From NCBI GenBank assembly GCA_021802365.1, contig JAKAAJ010000007.1, positions 1 to 28,733 of the forward strand: a stretch of DNA of 28,733 bases, read 5' to 3'. Of the stretch, positions 14,771 through 23,265 are shown one piece after another. Origin of the DNA: Thermoplasmata archaeon. GTDB lineage: Archaea > Thermoplasmatota > Thermoplasmata > Thermoplasmatales > Thermoplasmataceae. The position numbers and the translations under genes were made by a program. Below the pieces are notes generated by a model. The model did no database searches. It saw only the letters and a program-made list of their open reading frames with translations, and was not told where the DNA came from. Position 1 is the first letter of the stretch. Each line of letters starts with the position of its first letter.

Positions 14771-16572
14771 ACTCTGCCCCCATAAAGATAGGACTGGAGG
14801 TCCATCTCCAGCTGGAAGGTAATAAACTCTTCTGCAACTGCCCAACTGAGTCAGGGAAAGAGGAAAGGGGAAAATTCTTCAGGGTACTTGGAACCACTAG
14901 CGGAGAGACTGGTGAAACAGATCCTGCAGTTTTGTATGAAAGAAAGAGGGATAGGTCATTCCAATATACAATTTCAGATAACTCCTGTATGGTGGATGCC
15001 GATGAGGAACCTCCAAAAGATATAAACAGAAATGCACTGAAAAAGGCCATAGCAACTTCGATCTACCTGAATTGCAGAACAATGACGAACGTGCAGTTCA
15101 TGAGAAAGATCGTTGTGGACGGCTCAAACACTTCTGGGTTTCAGAGAACGGCAATAATAGGGATTGGAGGCAAAATTGATACCAGAGAGGGGCCGGTAAG
15201 GATATCAACTATATGCCTAGAGGAAGATTCATGCAGAAAAATAGAGCAGGACGGCAACATTGTGGAGTACAACCTCGACAGGTTGGGGATTCCACTAATG
15301 GAAATTTCCACTGAGCCTGATATACTTTCACCTCAGCACGCACGTGAAGTAGCAGAGAATATTGGCTCCCCGCTCATAGCTGCAGGCTGGCTGAGGAAAG
15401 GCTCTGACTCCATCAGGCAGGACGTTAACTTTTCAATGGGGTATGGCAGGGTAGAGATCAAAGGGGTGCAGAAACTTTCAGATATAGAACAGTCTCTAAC
15501 ATATGAGATGGAGAGGCAGCAAGGCCTTGCCAGAATATCCTCCTTTATGAAAAGCGGAAAGATGCCAGAGGTATCACTCATAGAATCGGATGACATATTC
15601 TCCCAGACTGCATCTAATGTGCTGAAAAGGTCTATAAAGTCTGGTAACAGCATATATCTTTCACGAATGAAAGGATGTGCTGGCATACTGAAAAAAGGGG
15701 ATTTGAGGCTTGGAAAGGAACTTTCAGATATTGTTAAAGCGTTCGGAGGAGGCGGACTAATGCATTCAGACGAGCTTCCTGCATTCGGAATTGATAAGGA
15801 GATTACCCAGATTAGGGATAAACTTGGATGCGTCGATAATGATGCTTTCCTTATAGTAACATTGAAACCTGAGATCAAGAACTTAATTGAAAATGAATTG
15901 AATTCCAGGATCAGCAAGATCTATAAGATGGATCTATCTGAGACACGTTATCTGAACTCAGACGGCACAACATCATTTCTCAGACCGCTTCCCGGAGGTG
16001 CTAGAATGTACCCTGAAACAGATGTCCCAATACTTGATATTGGTCCTATGATGGAAGATGCAGAGAGAATTAAGCCTGCACCACTTGAAGAGGTTATATC
16101 AGAGACTTCTGCCCGGTACGGAATTTCACAGCAGGATTCTGAAACTATAATCAGAAAAGGATTGTTGACTGATTTTCTCTCCATGAATGAGCTGATCAGG
16201 AATGGTTCTCTGTCAGCGAGGTTAATCCTTCACATTATCCCGGAGTACTCCAAGACATCGGGTAAAGAAATTCAGGTGAAAGATGTGTTGCACCTTCTGC
16301 AAGTTTCTGCTCTGGAGGACTTGGAAAGAGACAGCATAGAATATGCAATGAAATTGCACTTCATCAGCAAATTCTCTCCAGAAAAAGCATGGGATGAAGT
16401 GAAAAAATCCTTCATTTCTGACAGAGATCTTTCAATCCTCATAGAGACAGCCGCTTCAAACCAGGAGATTACTGAAAAGAATCTTATTCCAAGACTGAGG
16501 GGTATGACAGAAAAAAGGTTCAATCCGTCAATAGCAATGGAGATGTTCCTGAAATTGAGGAAATCCCGTTAA
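14767..16572 (+). CDS. gatE: Glu-tRNA(Gln) amidotransferase subunit E, apparent CTG start
   Basis: GatE is the GatB-like kinase/amidase subunit that works with GatD. Conserved blocks are IKIGLEVHLQLEGNKLFCNC at the N-terminus, DADEEPP, DGSNTSGFQRT, DRLGIPLMEISTEPD and IRQDVNFS. A GAD-type (AspRS-insert-like) region lies around residues 290-400, and a YqeY-like tail region in the last 130 residues. An ATG/GTG/TTG-only reading would begin at TTG 14932 and lose the first 55 residues, including GLEVH. Upstream in frame there is no ATG, GTG or TTG back to the stop at 14740. CTG at 14767 has a strong ribosome site and a CTGA overlap with gatD, giving 601 residues, normal for GatE. ATT 14764 and ATA 14782 fit worse. 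Confidence 0.92.
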   Translation: MNSAPIKIGLEVHLQLEGNKLFCNCPTESGKEERGKFFRVLGTTSGETGETDPAVLYERKRDRSFQYTISDNSCMVDADEEPPKDINRNALKKAIATSIYLNCRTMTNVQFMRKIVVDGSNTSGFQRTAIIGIGGKIDTREGPVRISTICLEEDSCRKIEQDGNIVEYNLDRLGIPLMEISTEPDILSPQHAREVAENIGSPLIAAGWLRKGSDSIRQDVNFSMGYGRVEIKGVQKLSDIEQSLTYEMERQQGLARISSFMKSGKMPEVSLIESDDIFSQTASNVLKRSIKSGNSIYLSRMKGCAGILKKGDLRLGKELSDIVKAFGGGGLMHSDELPAFGIDKEITQIRDKLGCVDNDAFLIVTLKPEIKNLIENELNSRISKIYKMDLSETRYLNSDGTTSFLRPLPGGARMYPETDVPILDIGPMMEDAERIKPAPLEEVISETSARYGISQQDSETIIRKGLLTDFLSMNELIRNGSLSARLILHIIPEYSKTSGKEIQVKDVLHLLQVSALEDLERDSIEYAMKLHFISKFSPEKAWDEVKKSFISDRDLSILIETAASNQEITEKNLIPRLRGMTEKRFNPSIAMEMFLKLRKSR

Positions 16573-16611
16573 GGCATGGATAGATGGCAAAATTTCAACA
16601 TTATTCTAAAA

Positions 16612-16622
16612 TTCTTAAATAG
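16612..16622 (+). promoter_or_regulatory. TATA-like element of the nuo operon
   Basis: TTCTTAAATAG has its TTAAATA core centred about 25 bases before the nuoA ATG at 16643. There is no Shine-Dalgarno site before nuoA, so the operon mRNA is probably leaderless at its 5' end. I see no clear regulator-binding repeat in the 70 bases between gatE and nuoA. Confidence 0.55.
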
Positions 16623-16642
16623 ATTCGTGCGATTAGGATTCA

Positions 16643-17080
16643 ATGTTGGATGGCTACATCCCTCTGCTGATTGTCCTTGTGTTGATAATCGGAGGGCTAA
16701 TTACAATCTACATGGTTCTGCCAACTGTAGGGGCTAACAGATTCAAGAAGAGCCAGAAGATTTCTCTAAAACCGGATGTAATTATAGAAAATGCCTCCAG
16801 AGAGATTGGACCACCAGTCAAGCATGGGGAATATCTTGAACCATACGAGAGTGGTGAGGTTTCTAAAGGTGATTTCCGGTCAGCTATTAATGTACAGTAT
16901 TATGTAATAATTCTCCTTTTCATACTTTTCGATGTTGATATGGTCCTTCTTTTCCCGTGGGCCTTTGACTTCATGAAATTAGGTATCATACCTTTTCTTG
17001 AAACACTGGCATTTCTTGCAATGCCCCTGTTTGTTGTAAGTTATGCTTTCAAAGAAGGATATATGAGGTGGCTGAAATGA
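16643..17080 (+). CDS. nuoA: NADH-quinone oxidoreductase-like subunit A
   Basis: NuoA is a small membrane subunit of complex I near the quinone cavity. The 145-residue product has three hydrophobic helices (about residues 4-27, 85-105, 113-135). The family motif is present in the second as [14 protein letters not shown], where most homologues have a glutamate in place of the second aspartate (DVE). The long loop between helices 1 and 2 is typical. It is the first gene of the 12-gene nuo operon and lacks a Shine-Dalgarno site. Its stop codon overlaps the nuoB ATG as ATGA. Confidence 0.93.
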   Translation: MLDGYIPLLIVLVLIIGGLITIYMVLPTVGANRFKKSQKISLKPDVIIENASREIGPPVKHGEYLEPYESGEVSKGDFRSAINVQYYVIILLFILFDVDMVLLFPWAFDFMKLGIIPFLETLAFLAMPLFVVSYAFKEGYMRWLK

Positions 17081-17541
17081 AAACCGGAGACGGTGGAGTT
17101 GTGACAACAACCTTGGAGCAGGCTATGGAGTGGGGAAGAAGTAATTCTCTATGGCCATTGACATTTGGTCTTGCATGCTGTGCCATTGAAATGATGGCAA
17201 TACAGGCTGCGGATATGGATATAGCACGTTTTGGCAGCGAGGTCTTCAGAAATTCCCCAAGGCAGTCCGATCTGATGATTGTTGCCGGGACTGTCACGAA
17301 AAAGATGGCTCCAAGGGTAAGGAGGCTTTACGAAGAGATGCCTTACCCCAAATACGTCATAGCCATGGGAGTTTGTGTTATTCAGGGCGGACCATACAAT
17401 CAGGGTTATTCCGTTGTTCTCGGGGTGGACAAGGTTGTTCCTGTTGATGTTTATGTGCCAGGTTGCCCCCCAACTCCTGAAGCCCTGACTCACGGAATTA
17501 TGCTTCTTCAGAAAAAAATAAGAAATGAGACGGACAGGTGA
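17077..17541 (+). CDS. nuoB: NADH-quinone oxidoreductase-like subunit B
   Basis: NuoB carries the terminal N2 [4Fe-4S] cluster that reduces quinone. All four cysteine ligands are present: Cys34 and Cys35 in [10 protein letters not shown], Cys100 in [10 protein letters not shown] and Cys130 in [10 protein letters not shown]. The frame also permits GTG at 17068, but the ATG at 17077 has GAGGTGG (17065-17071) at a 5-base spacing and overlaps the nuoA stop by 4 bases, so I chose it. The product is 154 residues, normal for the family. It sits at the membrane junction with NuoD, H, I and A. Confidence 0.95.
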   Translation: MKTGDGGVVTTTLEQAMEWGRSNSLWPLTFGLACCAIEMMAIQAADMDIARFGSEVFRNSPRQSDLMIVAGTVTKKMAPRVRRLYEEMPYPKYVIAMGVCVIQGGPYNQGYSVVLGVDKVVPVDVYVPGCPPTPEALTHGIMLLQKKIRNETDR

Positions 17542-17545
17542 TTGC

Positions 17546-18004
17546 ATGGTGGAGGTTATTGAGGAAACTACCGGAAAAGATGGAAGAAAGGTATTAAAGG
17601 TGGCAAAGGAAAACCTCCTCGCTCTTCTTTCAGATCTAAAGGATAACGGATTTACCCACCTCTCACTTATAACGGGCGTTGACAGGAAGTCAAAGCTGGA
17701 AGTTGTTTATCATCTTCATAATCTGAGTAAGAACGAATACGTTGAAGTTAAGACAGAGACACTGGACGAAAGGGTTCCGAGCGTAACCAGCCTCTTCAAA
17801 AGCGCTGACTGGGATGAACGGGAGCAATACGATCTGATGGGAATAGTGTTCGAGGGTCATCCTAATCTGAAGAGGCTCTTTCTTCCAGATTCATGGGTCG
17901 GACACCCGCTGAGAAAGAACTATGATCTTTCTAAAGTTCAGTACATAAACATGGATGAAAACGGTGACGATTACGCCACCTTTGATCCCGGTGATGGCTG
18001 GTAA
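17546..18004 (+). CDS. nuoC: NADH-quinone oxidoreductase-like subunit C
   Basis: NuoC is a peripheral structural subunit of the quinone-binding module. The family signature is clear: DWDEREQYDLMGIVFEGHPN followed by LKRLFLPDSWVGHPLRK. It is separate from NuoD, not fused as in haloarchaea or E. coli. ATG 17525 would overlap nuoB by 17 bases. ATG 17546, 4 bases after the nuoB stop and preceded by AGGTGA (17536-17541), is the better start and gives 152 residues. No cofactor-binding residues are expected. Confidence 0.93.
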   Translation: MVEVIEETTGKDGRKVLKVAKENLLALLSDLKDNGFTHLSLITGVDRKSKLEVVYHLHNLSKNEYVEVKTETLDERVPSVTSLFKSADWDEREQYDLMGIVFEGHPNLKRLFLPDSWVGHPLRKNYDLSKVQYINMDENGDDYATFDPGDGW

Positions 18005-18006
18005 AA

Positions 18007-19137
18007 ATGATTCAGGAGGAAAAGAAAAACGACGGCAGAGAATGGACTGAGCTCAATATGGGCCCCCAGCATCCATCCACTCATGGGGTTCTGCGCCTAA
18101 AAATAAAGCTGGATGGTGAAACTGTTAAAGAGGTCGAACCAATTATTGGATACCTCCACCGGAATGCTGAGAAAATCTGTGAGCTTGATTATTATTGCGA
18201 TTCTCTGATTTATTTTGACAGGATGGATTACGTCGCTGCAATGAACATGGAAGTAGGCTATCTTGAAGCGGCTGAAAAGCTTCTTGGGATACCTCCACCA
18301 GAAAGGGCACAGTGGATCAGAGTTATAATGGCTGAACTGAGCCGGATAGCTGCGCATCTCGTTTGGGCAGGTGCATTTGGCCTTGATCTTGGAATGCTAT
18401 CACCTTTCTTCTACTGTTTTGTGCAGAGGGAAAAGATACTCCGCATATTCACCGAGATATCCGGATCAAGGCAGGAGACTAACTATATGAGCATAGGCGG
18501 AGTCTATCAGGACATTAATGAGAATATAATCTACATGATTGACGAGTTTACAAAGGAATTTCCTGACAAGTTAGAGGAGATATTTAATGCCTTCATTAAA
18601 AATGATATATTCATGTCCAGGAATAAAGGTATCGGCATACTTGAGCCTGAGGTTGCAATAAATTATGGAGTTACCGGACCAATGCTCAGAGCATCGGGAA
18701 TTGAATATGATGTACGCAAGGCTGAGCCGTATCTTGTCTACAACCAACTGAATTTCGATATCCCTGTTTCTTACAAGAAAGACAATCTTGCAAGATTTCT
18801 TGTCCGATTTGAGGAAATGAGACAGTCAATAAGAATAATTAAACAGGCCATCAAGAAAATACCTGAGGGCCCATACTTTAATCCGAAGGCAAAGAAATCT
18901 CTCATGATAAGGCTAAGAGGTGAAGGCGAGGTATATGCAAGAACTGAATCTCCAAAGGGTGAATTTGGAGTCTATCTGGTGGGGGACGGAGGAGTTAAAC
19001 CTTACAGAGTCAGAGTAAGAAGCCCTTCCCTTAAGAACCTATCCGTAATAAGACACCTGGGAAAGGACGTCCTGATTGCGGACCTTATTGCAATTTCAGG
19101 TACAATAGACCTTGTATTTGGTGAGGTGGACAGATAA
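18007..19137 (+). CDS. nuoD: NADH-quinone oxidoreductase-like subunit D
   Basis: NuoD (49-kDa type) forms the quinone-binding pocket with NuoB. The N-terminal GPQHPSTHGVLRL carries the conserved quinone-site histidine and DRMDYVAAMN the conserved tyrosine. Later family blocks include YLHRNAEKI, GSRQETNYMSIGGV, VTGPMLRASG and the C-terminal DLVFGEVDR. The [NiFe]-hydrogenase cysteine ligands of the ancestral fold are absent, as expected for complex I. It has 376 residues. It begins 2 bases after nuoC with GGTGATGG upstream. The stop TAATG overlaps nuoH by one base. Confidence 0.95.
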   Translation: MIQEEKKNDGREWTELNMGPQHPSTHGVLRLKIKLDGETVKEVEPIIGYLHRNAEKICELDYYCDSLIYFDRMDYVAAMNMEVGYLEAAEKLLGIPPPERAQWIRVIMAELSRIAAHLVWAGAFGLDLGMLSPFFYCFVQREKILRIFTEISGSRQETNYMSIGGVYQDINENIIYMIDEFTKEFPDKLEEIFNAFIKNDIFMSRNKGIGILEPEVAINYGVTGPMLRASGIEYDVRKAEPYLVYNQLNFDIPVSYKKDNLARFLVRFEEMRQSIRIIKQAIKKIPEGPYFNPKAKKSLMIRLRGEGEVYARTESPKGEFGVYLVGDGGVKPYRVRVRSPSLKNLSVIRHLGKDVLIADLIAISGTIDLVFGEVDR

Positions 19138-20177
19138 TGGATGTCCTAACCCGGCTTGCTCACTTCTTTGCCCCTTTGACCCATTATATTGCCTACATAC
19201 TGGCTTACCTATTCGAATCAATATTTCTTGTTATATTCGTAACCATTGTCCTGGTTTTCATGATCTACCTTTTCAGGAAGTACATGGCTAGAGTCCAGCT
19301 CAGGATTGGGCCTAACAGGGTTGGCAAATTTGGCCTTTTACAGTTAATGGCCGATGGACTGAAGCTGGCTGGAAAGGAGAGTATTCTCCCAAAGGGGAGA
19401 GATGACCTCCCGTTCAGAATTGCCCCTCTCATAGTATTCATAGGGTTAGTAATGTCATTTGCTCTTCTTCCTTATGGAGATTTCTACTGGATTGGGTCTC
19501 TGACAATTACACATTCAAATGTAAGCGTAATACTGCTGTTTGCGGCAATTGCAATTATGCCTATTGGGGAAATATTGGCAGGAGTTAGTTCCAAGAACAA
19601 ATATGCCATCCTGGGTGCCCTGAGGGGCGTTGCCAAGGATGTATCATTCGAAGTTCCCATGATGATATCAGTACTGGCACTTGTAATGATGGCATCAGCA
19701 AGGACATCAGAACCATTGAACCTCTCTAACCTTGTCTCAAGTCAGATTATACCATTCGGTATTCCGGAAGTAATAGGGCTTCTGGTGTTTTTCATCTCAA
19801 TGATAGCAAGAGCTTCCTACTCACCTTTCGATATGGGTGAAAGTGACAGTGAGCTTGTGTCCGGGCATTCCACAGAGTACAGTGGTATGAGATTCGGAAT
19901 GTTCTACATGGGTCTTTTTGGAAGCATATTCCTGAGCTCAATGATGGTCTCTCTGCTTTATCTTGGCGGATACAATGGGCCTTTTTCATCGGACGCAGGC
20001 TTCATATTTCTTCTTATAAAGACAGTTATTCTTGTGCTGGTTGCATTCACTGTCTGGCTCTCCGTTCCAAGAATTAGAATAGATAGATTCGTCAATATGG
20101 GATGGAAGTATCTCCTTCCTATCTCTATTCTTAATCTCATAATAGCAGGAATTATAACTCTGGGGGTGGGCCTGTGA
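19137..20177 (+). CDS. nuoH: NADH-quinone oxidoreductase-like subunit H
   Basis: NuoH links the quinone chamber to the proton-pumping arm. The 346-residue protein has about eight membrane helices. It contains the conserved quinone-entry segment VQLRIGPNRVGKFGLLQ and DGLKLAGKE. The loop near residues 225-245 holds RASYSPFDMGESDSELVSGH, with the acidic residues typical of the family. Two overlapping GGTG-type sites (19120-19129) precede the ATG, which shares one base with the nuoD stop. Confidence 0.95.
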   Translation: MDVLTRLAHFFAPLTHYIAYILAYLFESIFLVIFVTIVLVFMIYLFRKYMARVQLRIGPNRVGKFGLLQLMADGLKLAGKESILPKGRDDLPFRIAPLIVFIGLVMSFALLPYGDFYWIGSLTITHSNVSVILLFAAIAIMPIGEILAGVSSKNKYAILGALRGVAKDVSFEVPMMISVLALVMMASARTSEPLNLSNLVSSQIIPFGIPEVIGLLVFFISMIARASYSPFDMGESDSELVSGHSTEYSGMRFGMFYMGLFGSIFLSSMMVSLLYLGGYNGPFSSDAGFIFLLIKTVILVLVAFTVWLSVPRIRIDRFVNMGWKYLLPISILNLIIAGIITLGVGL

Positions 20178-20608
20178 TAGAAGTCAAAGAACCGAAGAAA
20201 GAGCTTCCCCTTGTGGGAACATTAAAAGCAATGTGGATAGTCGGAAAGCACATATTTCAGAAACCTGTGACTACTCAATATCCTGAGGAGAAGAAACCGA
20301 TGCCTGATCGTTTCAGGTTCAGGATCTTTTTAAGCCTTGATGATTGTGTTGGTTGCACCCTGTGTGAACAGGTATGCCCTAATCTCAGCATACACATGAA
20401 TAAAGTTGAGAGGGAAAATCCAAGGAATAAGAGGAAAATTTATCCTGACGTCAACTTTGGCACCTGTACTGTCTGCAGAAATTGTGAGGAGATATGCCCA
20501 ACAGATGCCATATACCTTACACATGTTTTTGAAACCTCGAGGACAAGAAACAGCTTTACCTATTCCCCAGATGAGCTGAGCTTGTCTGAGGATGAGGTGA
20601 TCAAGTGA
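20174..20608 (+). CDS. nuoI: NADH-quinone oxidoreductase-like subunit I (ferredoxin-like)
   Basis: NuoI carries two [4Fe-4S] clusters (N6a/N6b) that pass electrons to NuoB. Both motifs are complete: CVGCTLCEQVCP (Cys58, 61, 64, 68) and CTVCRNCEEICP (Cys98, 101, 104, 108). At 144 residues it is compact. Because NuoE, F and G are missing, NuoI is the likely entry point for electrons from a soluble donor such as ferredoxin. The start is GTG in a GTGA overlap with the nuoH stop, preceded by GGGGGTGGG. Confidence 0.95.
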   Translation: MIEVKEPKKELPLVGTLKAMWIVGKHIFQKPVTTQYPEEKKPMPDRFRFRIFLSLDDCVGCTLCEQVCPNLSIHMNKVERENPRNKRKIYPDVNFGTCTVCRNCEEICPTDAIYLTHVFETSRTRNSFTYSPDELSLSEDEVIK

Positions 20609-20853
20609 TCTTCACAATCATATTCATCATATTTGCAATAATTCTTGTGCCACTGGCGATGAAGACGGTATCAGAAAAGAACCTCACCCACAGTGCCATA
20701 TATCTCATGGCTTTTCTCTTTGTTCTTTCGGCCCTCTTCATTTACCTTGGTGGAAGTATAGTGGGTGCAATAGAACTTCTTGTTTTCATCGGTGCCATTG
20801 TCACTCTGATAGTATTCAGTCTTATGCTGACGGGAGGTAAGGAAGTTGAATAA
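20605..20853 (+). CDS. nuoJ1: NADH-quinone oxidoreductase-like subunit J, N-terminal part
   Basis: The 82-residue, three-helix membrane protein matches the N-terminal half of NuoJ: helix 1 with a MKTVSEKNLTHSA loop, then YLGGSIVGAIELLVFIGAIVTLIVF, which is the conserved third helix with its pi-bulge glycines. Full NuoJ has five helices; the remaining part is encoded by the next gene. The start is GTG in a GTGA overlap with the nuoI stop, with GAGGTGA at 20594-20600. Split NuoJ is known in other archaea, including haloarchaea. Confidence 0.88.
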   Translation: MIFTIIFIIFAIILVPLAMKTVSEKNLTHSAIYLMAFLFVLSALFIYLGGSIVGAIELLVFIGAIVTLIVFSLMLTGGKEVE

Positions 20854-21064
20854 AAAACTTGCAGCACTAGCATCAGGGCTTTTTCTGATAGTATTCGGGA
20901 TAGAGACAGTAAAGATCAGTGGTTCATTTACTCCACAATCTCAGAATATCTCACTGATTGGGAAGGAGCTCTTCGGCAACTACGTGGTTCCGTTTGAATT
21001 GCTCTCTTTAATACTGGTGGCCGGAATAATCGGAATGTTCTACATTTCCTGGAGGGATAACTGA
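20846..21064 (+). CDS. nuoJ2: NADH-quinone oxidoreductase-like subunit J, C-terminal part
   Basis: The 72-residue product has two hydrophobic helices. Its second one, NYVVPFELLSLILVAGIIG, matches the last helix of NuoJ, which carries the conserved glutamate. It completes the NuoJ split begun by the preceding gene. The start is TTG at 20846 with an excellent GGGAGGT site (20832-20838), and the gene overlaps nuoJ1 by 8 bases in another frame. Because the second half has its own ribosome site, the split appears real and not a sequencing frameshift. Confidence 0.82.
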   Translation: MNKKLAALASGLFLIVFGIETVKISGSFTPQSQNISLIGKELFGNYVVPFELLSLILVAGIIGMFYISWRDN

Positions 21065-21363
21065 TGGATATATTCCTTGTAAGTTTCCTTTCCCTGCTCC
21101 TTTTCGTTATCGGGCTTTACGGGGTAATGACTTCAAACATAGGAATAAAAATGCTGATTTCAATAGAAATCATAATAAATGCAGCCATTCTGAATCTGGT
21201 TGCAGTTGCCGTTTATTACTCCACAATTTCACCAATCATTATGGCACTATTTGGAATTGCAATCGGTGCGGTTGAATCGGTAATCGGGCTTAGCCTTTTA
21301 ACGGCTACATACAGAAGGGTCGGAAAAGTTGTTCTCTCCCTTCTGAAGGAGATTAAGTGGTAA
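21064..21363 (+). CDS. nuoK: NADH-quinone oxidoreductase-like subunit K
   Basis: The 99-residue, three-helix subunit is the MrpC-like part of the proton channel. The two buried glutamates of the family are visible: ISIEIIINAAILNLV in helix 2 and GAVESVIGLSLLTATYR in helix 3. GGAGGG at 21051-21056 precedes the ATG, which shares one base with the nuoJ2 stop (TGATG). The length is normal. Confidence 0.95.
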   Translation: MDIFLVSFLSLLLFVIGLYGVMTSNIGIKMLISIEIIINAAILNLVAVAVYYSTISPIIMALFGIAIGAVESVIGLSLLTATYRRVGKVVLSLLKEIKW

Positions 21364-23264
21364 TTATGTACATATTTGGCTGGCTAATCTTCATAACACC
21401 AATCGTCGGGGCTTTCCTCAGTTTCGCACTTGGCAGGCATGACAGAAGGCTTGCCGGCCCCATAGCATCAGTTTCAATAGCGCTTTCACTGGTCTTTTCA
21501 ATTCTGGCATTCTTCAGGGTACAGTCATCCGGTCCAATTGATAACTCATATTCCTGGTTTTTCAACATCAATTCAGGGATCTATATCGATCATCTGGCAC
21601 TTGTAATGGTATTGATGGTATCATTCGTTTCACTGATGATCCACATTTTTGCCCTGTATTATATTGGCGACGATCCTAACAGGCATATTTATTTTGCCGA
21701 AACAGCTCTTTTCACTTCTGGAATGCTTGGTCTTGTTGTTTCATCAAATCTGGTTCTGTTCTTCCTGTTCTGGGAGCTTGTAGGTCTCTGTTCATATCTT
21801 TTAATAGGGTTCTGGTTTTTCAAACCAAATGCCACTTCCGCAGCAAAGAAGGCGTTCATTGTAACAAGAGTGGGCGATCTTCTTTTCCTAATCGGGATGG
21901 CTATTCTCTATTTCTCCCTGATGGGATACCCTGGTCTTACAACAGGGGTAAGCCCTCTTGATATTCCATTTCTCATAAATCACGCTCAGTCCATTGCCTC
22001 ATACGTCGGACCCAATACTCTTGGCACTGTCGCCGTACTATTTCTTGGAGCAGCAGCTGGAAAGTCAGCACAGTTTCCACTTCACGTATGGATACCGGAT
22101 GCAATGGAAGGACCCACTACAGTATCGGCGCTGATCCATGCTGCAACCATGGTAACTGCTGGAGTGTACCTTGTAGCACGTGTCTTTCCAATATTTTATT
22201 ATTCAGCTCCATTTGCGCTATATTCTGTTGTTGCGGTCGGAGCATTTACTGCATTCTTTGCAGGCATAATTGGAATAGTGGTCAATGACATTAAGAGAAT
22301 ACTTGCATATTCGACAATAAGCCAGATTGGATATATGATGGCGGCCATAGGCCTGGGTTCAGTTATAGGTTATTCCGGAGTTTCCTATGGAATGTTCCAC
22401 CTAATAGTGCATGCGGATTTCAAAGCGCTACTTTTCATGAGTGCCGGAGCAATACTCATTGCACTTATGGATCTTAGAGACACCAGGGAAATGGGCGGGC
22501 TCTGGAGACGTATGCCCATTACAGTAACACTTCTGTTTATCGGTTCCCTGGCACTCGTCGCGTTTCCCGGAACTGCCGGTTACTTTTCCAAGGATTCAAT
22601 AATAGCTGCCTCATGGATATATTTCCAGAAATCTGGATCTCCCTATGCCATTATTCCATGGATACTACTGGCTGGAGGTTCTTTACTTACCGCACTTTAC
22701 ACATTCAGGATGTTCTTCAGGGTTGCACTTGGAAAGCCCAGATCCTATCTTGCAGAGAAAGCCCATGATCCAAAAGCGTATGTTCTGATCCCTCTTATGA
22801 TTCTTGGTGCTGGAGCACTTCTGCTTGGACTTATTCAGCCATATTTCTACAGTTATGTCTATTCCAAAGCAGTTGTTCCTTCAATTCCGCTTTTCATCGA
22901 GGCAATACCAATAACTCTTATGGCAATTGGAATCATAGTTACATATTTCATATACGGGACCGAAAGATACAAAAAACTCAATCTTTCGGACAAGTTTGGG
23001 TATCGCCTTGTTAAGAACAAATTCTATCTTGACAGGCTTTTCACGAATATCATAGCGGAAAGGTTTATCGCTGCCTTCTCAGGCGCTACAGCCAGTTTCG
23101 AATCATCGTATAACAAAGGTGTGGAAAGCGTAGGTGATGGTACACTCAGCCTTGGGTCTCTATTGAGACGTCTTCAGAATGGAGTTATCGAAAATTATTT
23201 CGTATTCCTGATAATAGGAATTTCAGTAATTTTCATCATCATAGAACTGTTGGGGGTGCTTTGA
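21357..23264 (+). CDS. nuoL: NADH-quinone oxidoreductase-like subunit L
   Basis: NuoL is the distal antiporter-like proton pump. The 635-residue protein has the usual ~16 helices. The channel glutamate is in FWELVGLCSYLLIGFWF, the lysine region in GKSAQFPLHVWIPDAMEGPT, and VSALIHAATMVTAGVYLVAR covers the broken-helix region. The C-terminal 100 residues fit the lateral helix and final anchor. I chose GTG 21357 (AAGGAG at 21346-21351, 5-base spacing, overlapping the nuoK stop); ATG 21366 has a poor spacing. The 3' end, CTT TGA after a G5 run, resembles a +1 frameshift site. Confidence 0.94.
   Translation: MVIMYIFGWLIFITPIVGAFLSFALGRHDRRLAGPIASVSIALSLVFSILAFFRVQSSGPIDNSYSWFFNINSGIYIDHLALVMVLMVSFVSLMIHIFALYYIGDDPNRHIYFAETALFTSGMLGLVVSSNLVLFFLFWELVGLCSYLLIGFWFFKPNATSAAKKAFIVTRVGDLLFLIGMAILYFSLMGYPGLTTGVSPLDIPFLINHAQSIASYVGPNTLGTVAVLFLGAAAGKSAQFPLHVWIPDAMEGPTTVSALIHAATMVTAGVYLVARVFPIFYYSAPFALYSVVAVGAFTAFFAGIIGIVVNDIKRILAYSTISQIGYMMAAIGLGSVIGYSGVSYGMFHLIVHADFKALLFMSAGAILIALMDLRDTREMGGLWRRMPITVTLLFIGSLALVAFPGTAGYFSKDSIIAASWIYFQKSGSPYAIIPWILLAGGSLLTALYTFRMFFRVALGKPRSYLAEKAHDPKAYVLIPLMILGAGALLLGLIQPYFYSYVYSKAVVPSIPLFIEAIPITLMAIGIIVTYFIYGTERYKKLNLSDKFGYRLVKNKFYLDRLFTNIIAERFIAAFSGATASFESSYNKGVESVGDGTLSLGSLLRRLQNGVIENYFVFLIIGISVIFIIIELLGVL
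23252..23258 (+). promoter_or_regulatory. Ribosome binding site before the CTG start of nuoM
   Basis: GGGGGTG sits in the last codons of nuoL and can pair with the archaeal anti-Shine-Dalgarno CACCTCC with one G-U wobble. It is 7 bases from the proposed nuoM CTG at 23266. The same G-run is placed just ahead of the CTTTGA that ends nuoL. Confidence 0.5.
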
Positions 23265-23265
23265 T

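Noticed and set aside
14932..14934. TTG at 14932 as the gatE start
   Set aside because: It would remove the conserved GLEVH...KLFC N-terminal block that is encoded in the same frame just upstream.
15333..15917. A 194-codon open frame on the minus strand inside gatE
   Set aside because: It is antisense to the conserved GatE coding sequence, its product has no recognisable motif, and the composition is that of a reverse-frame shadow.
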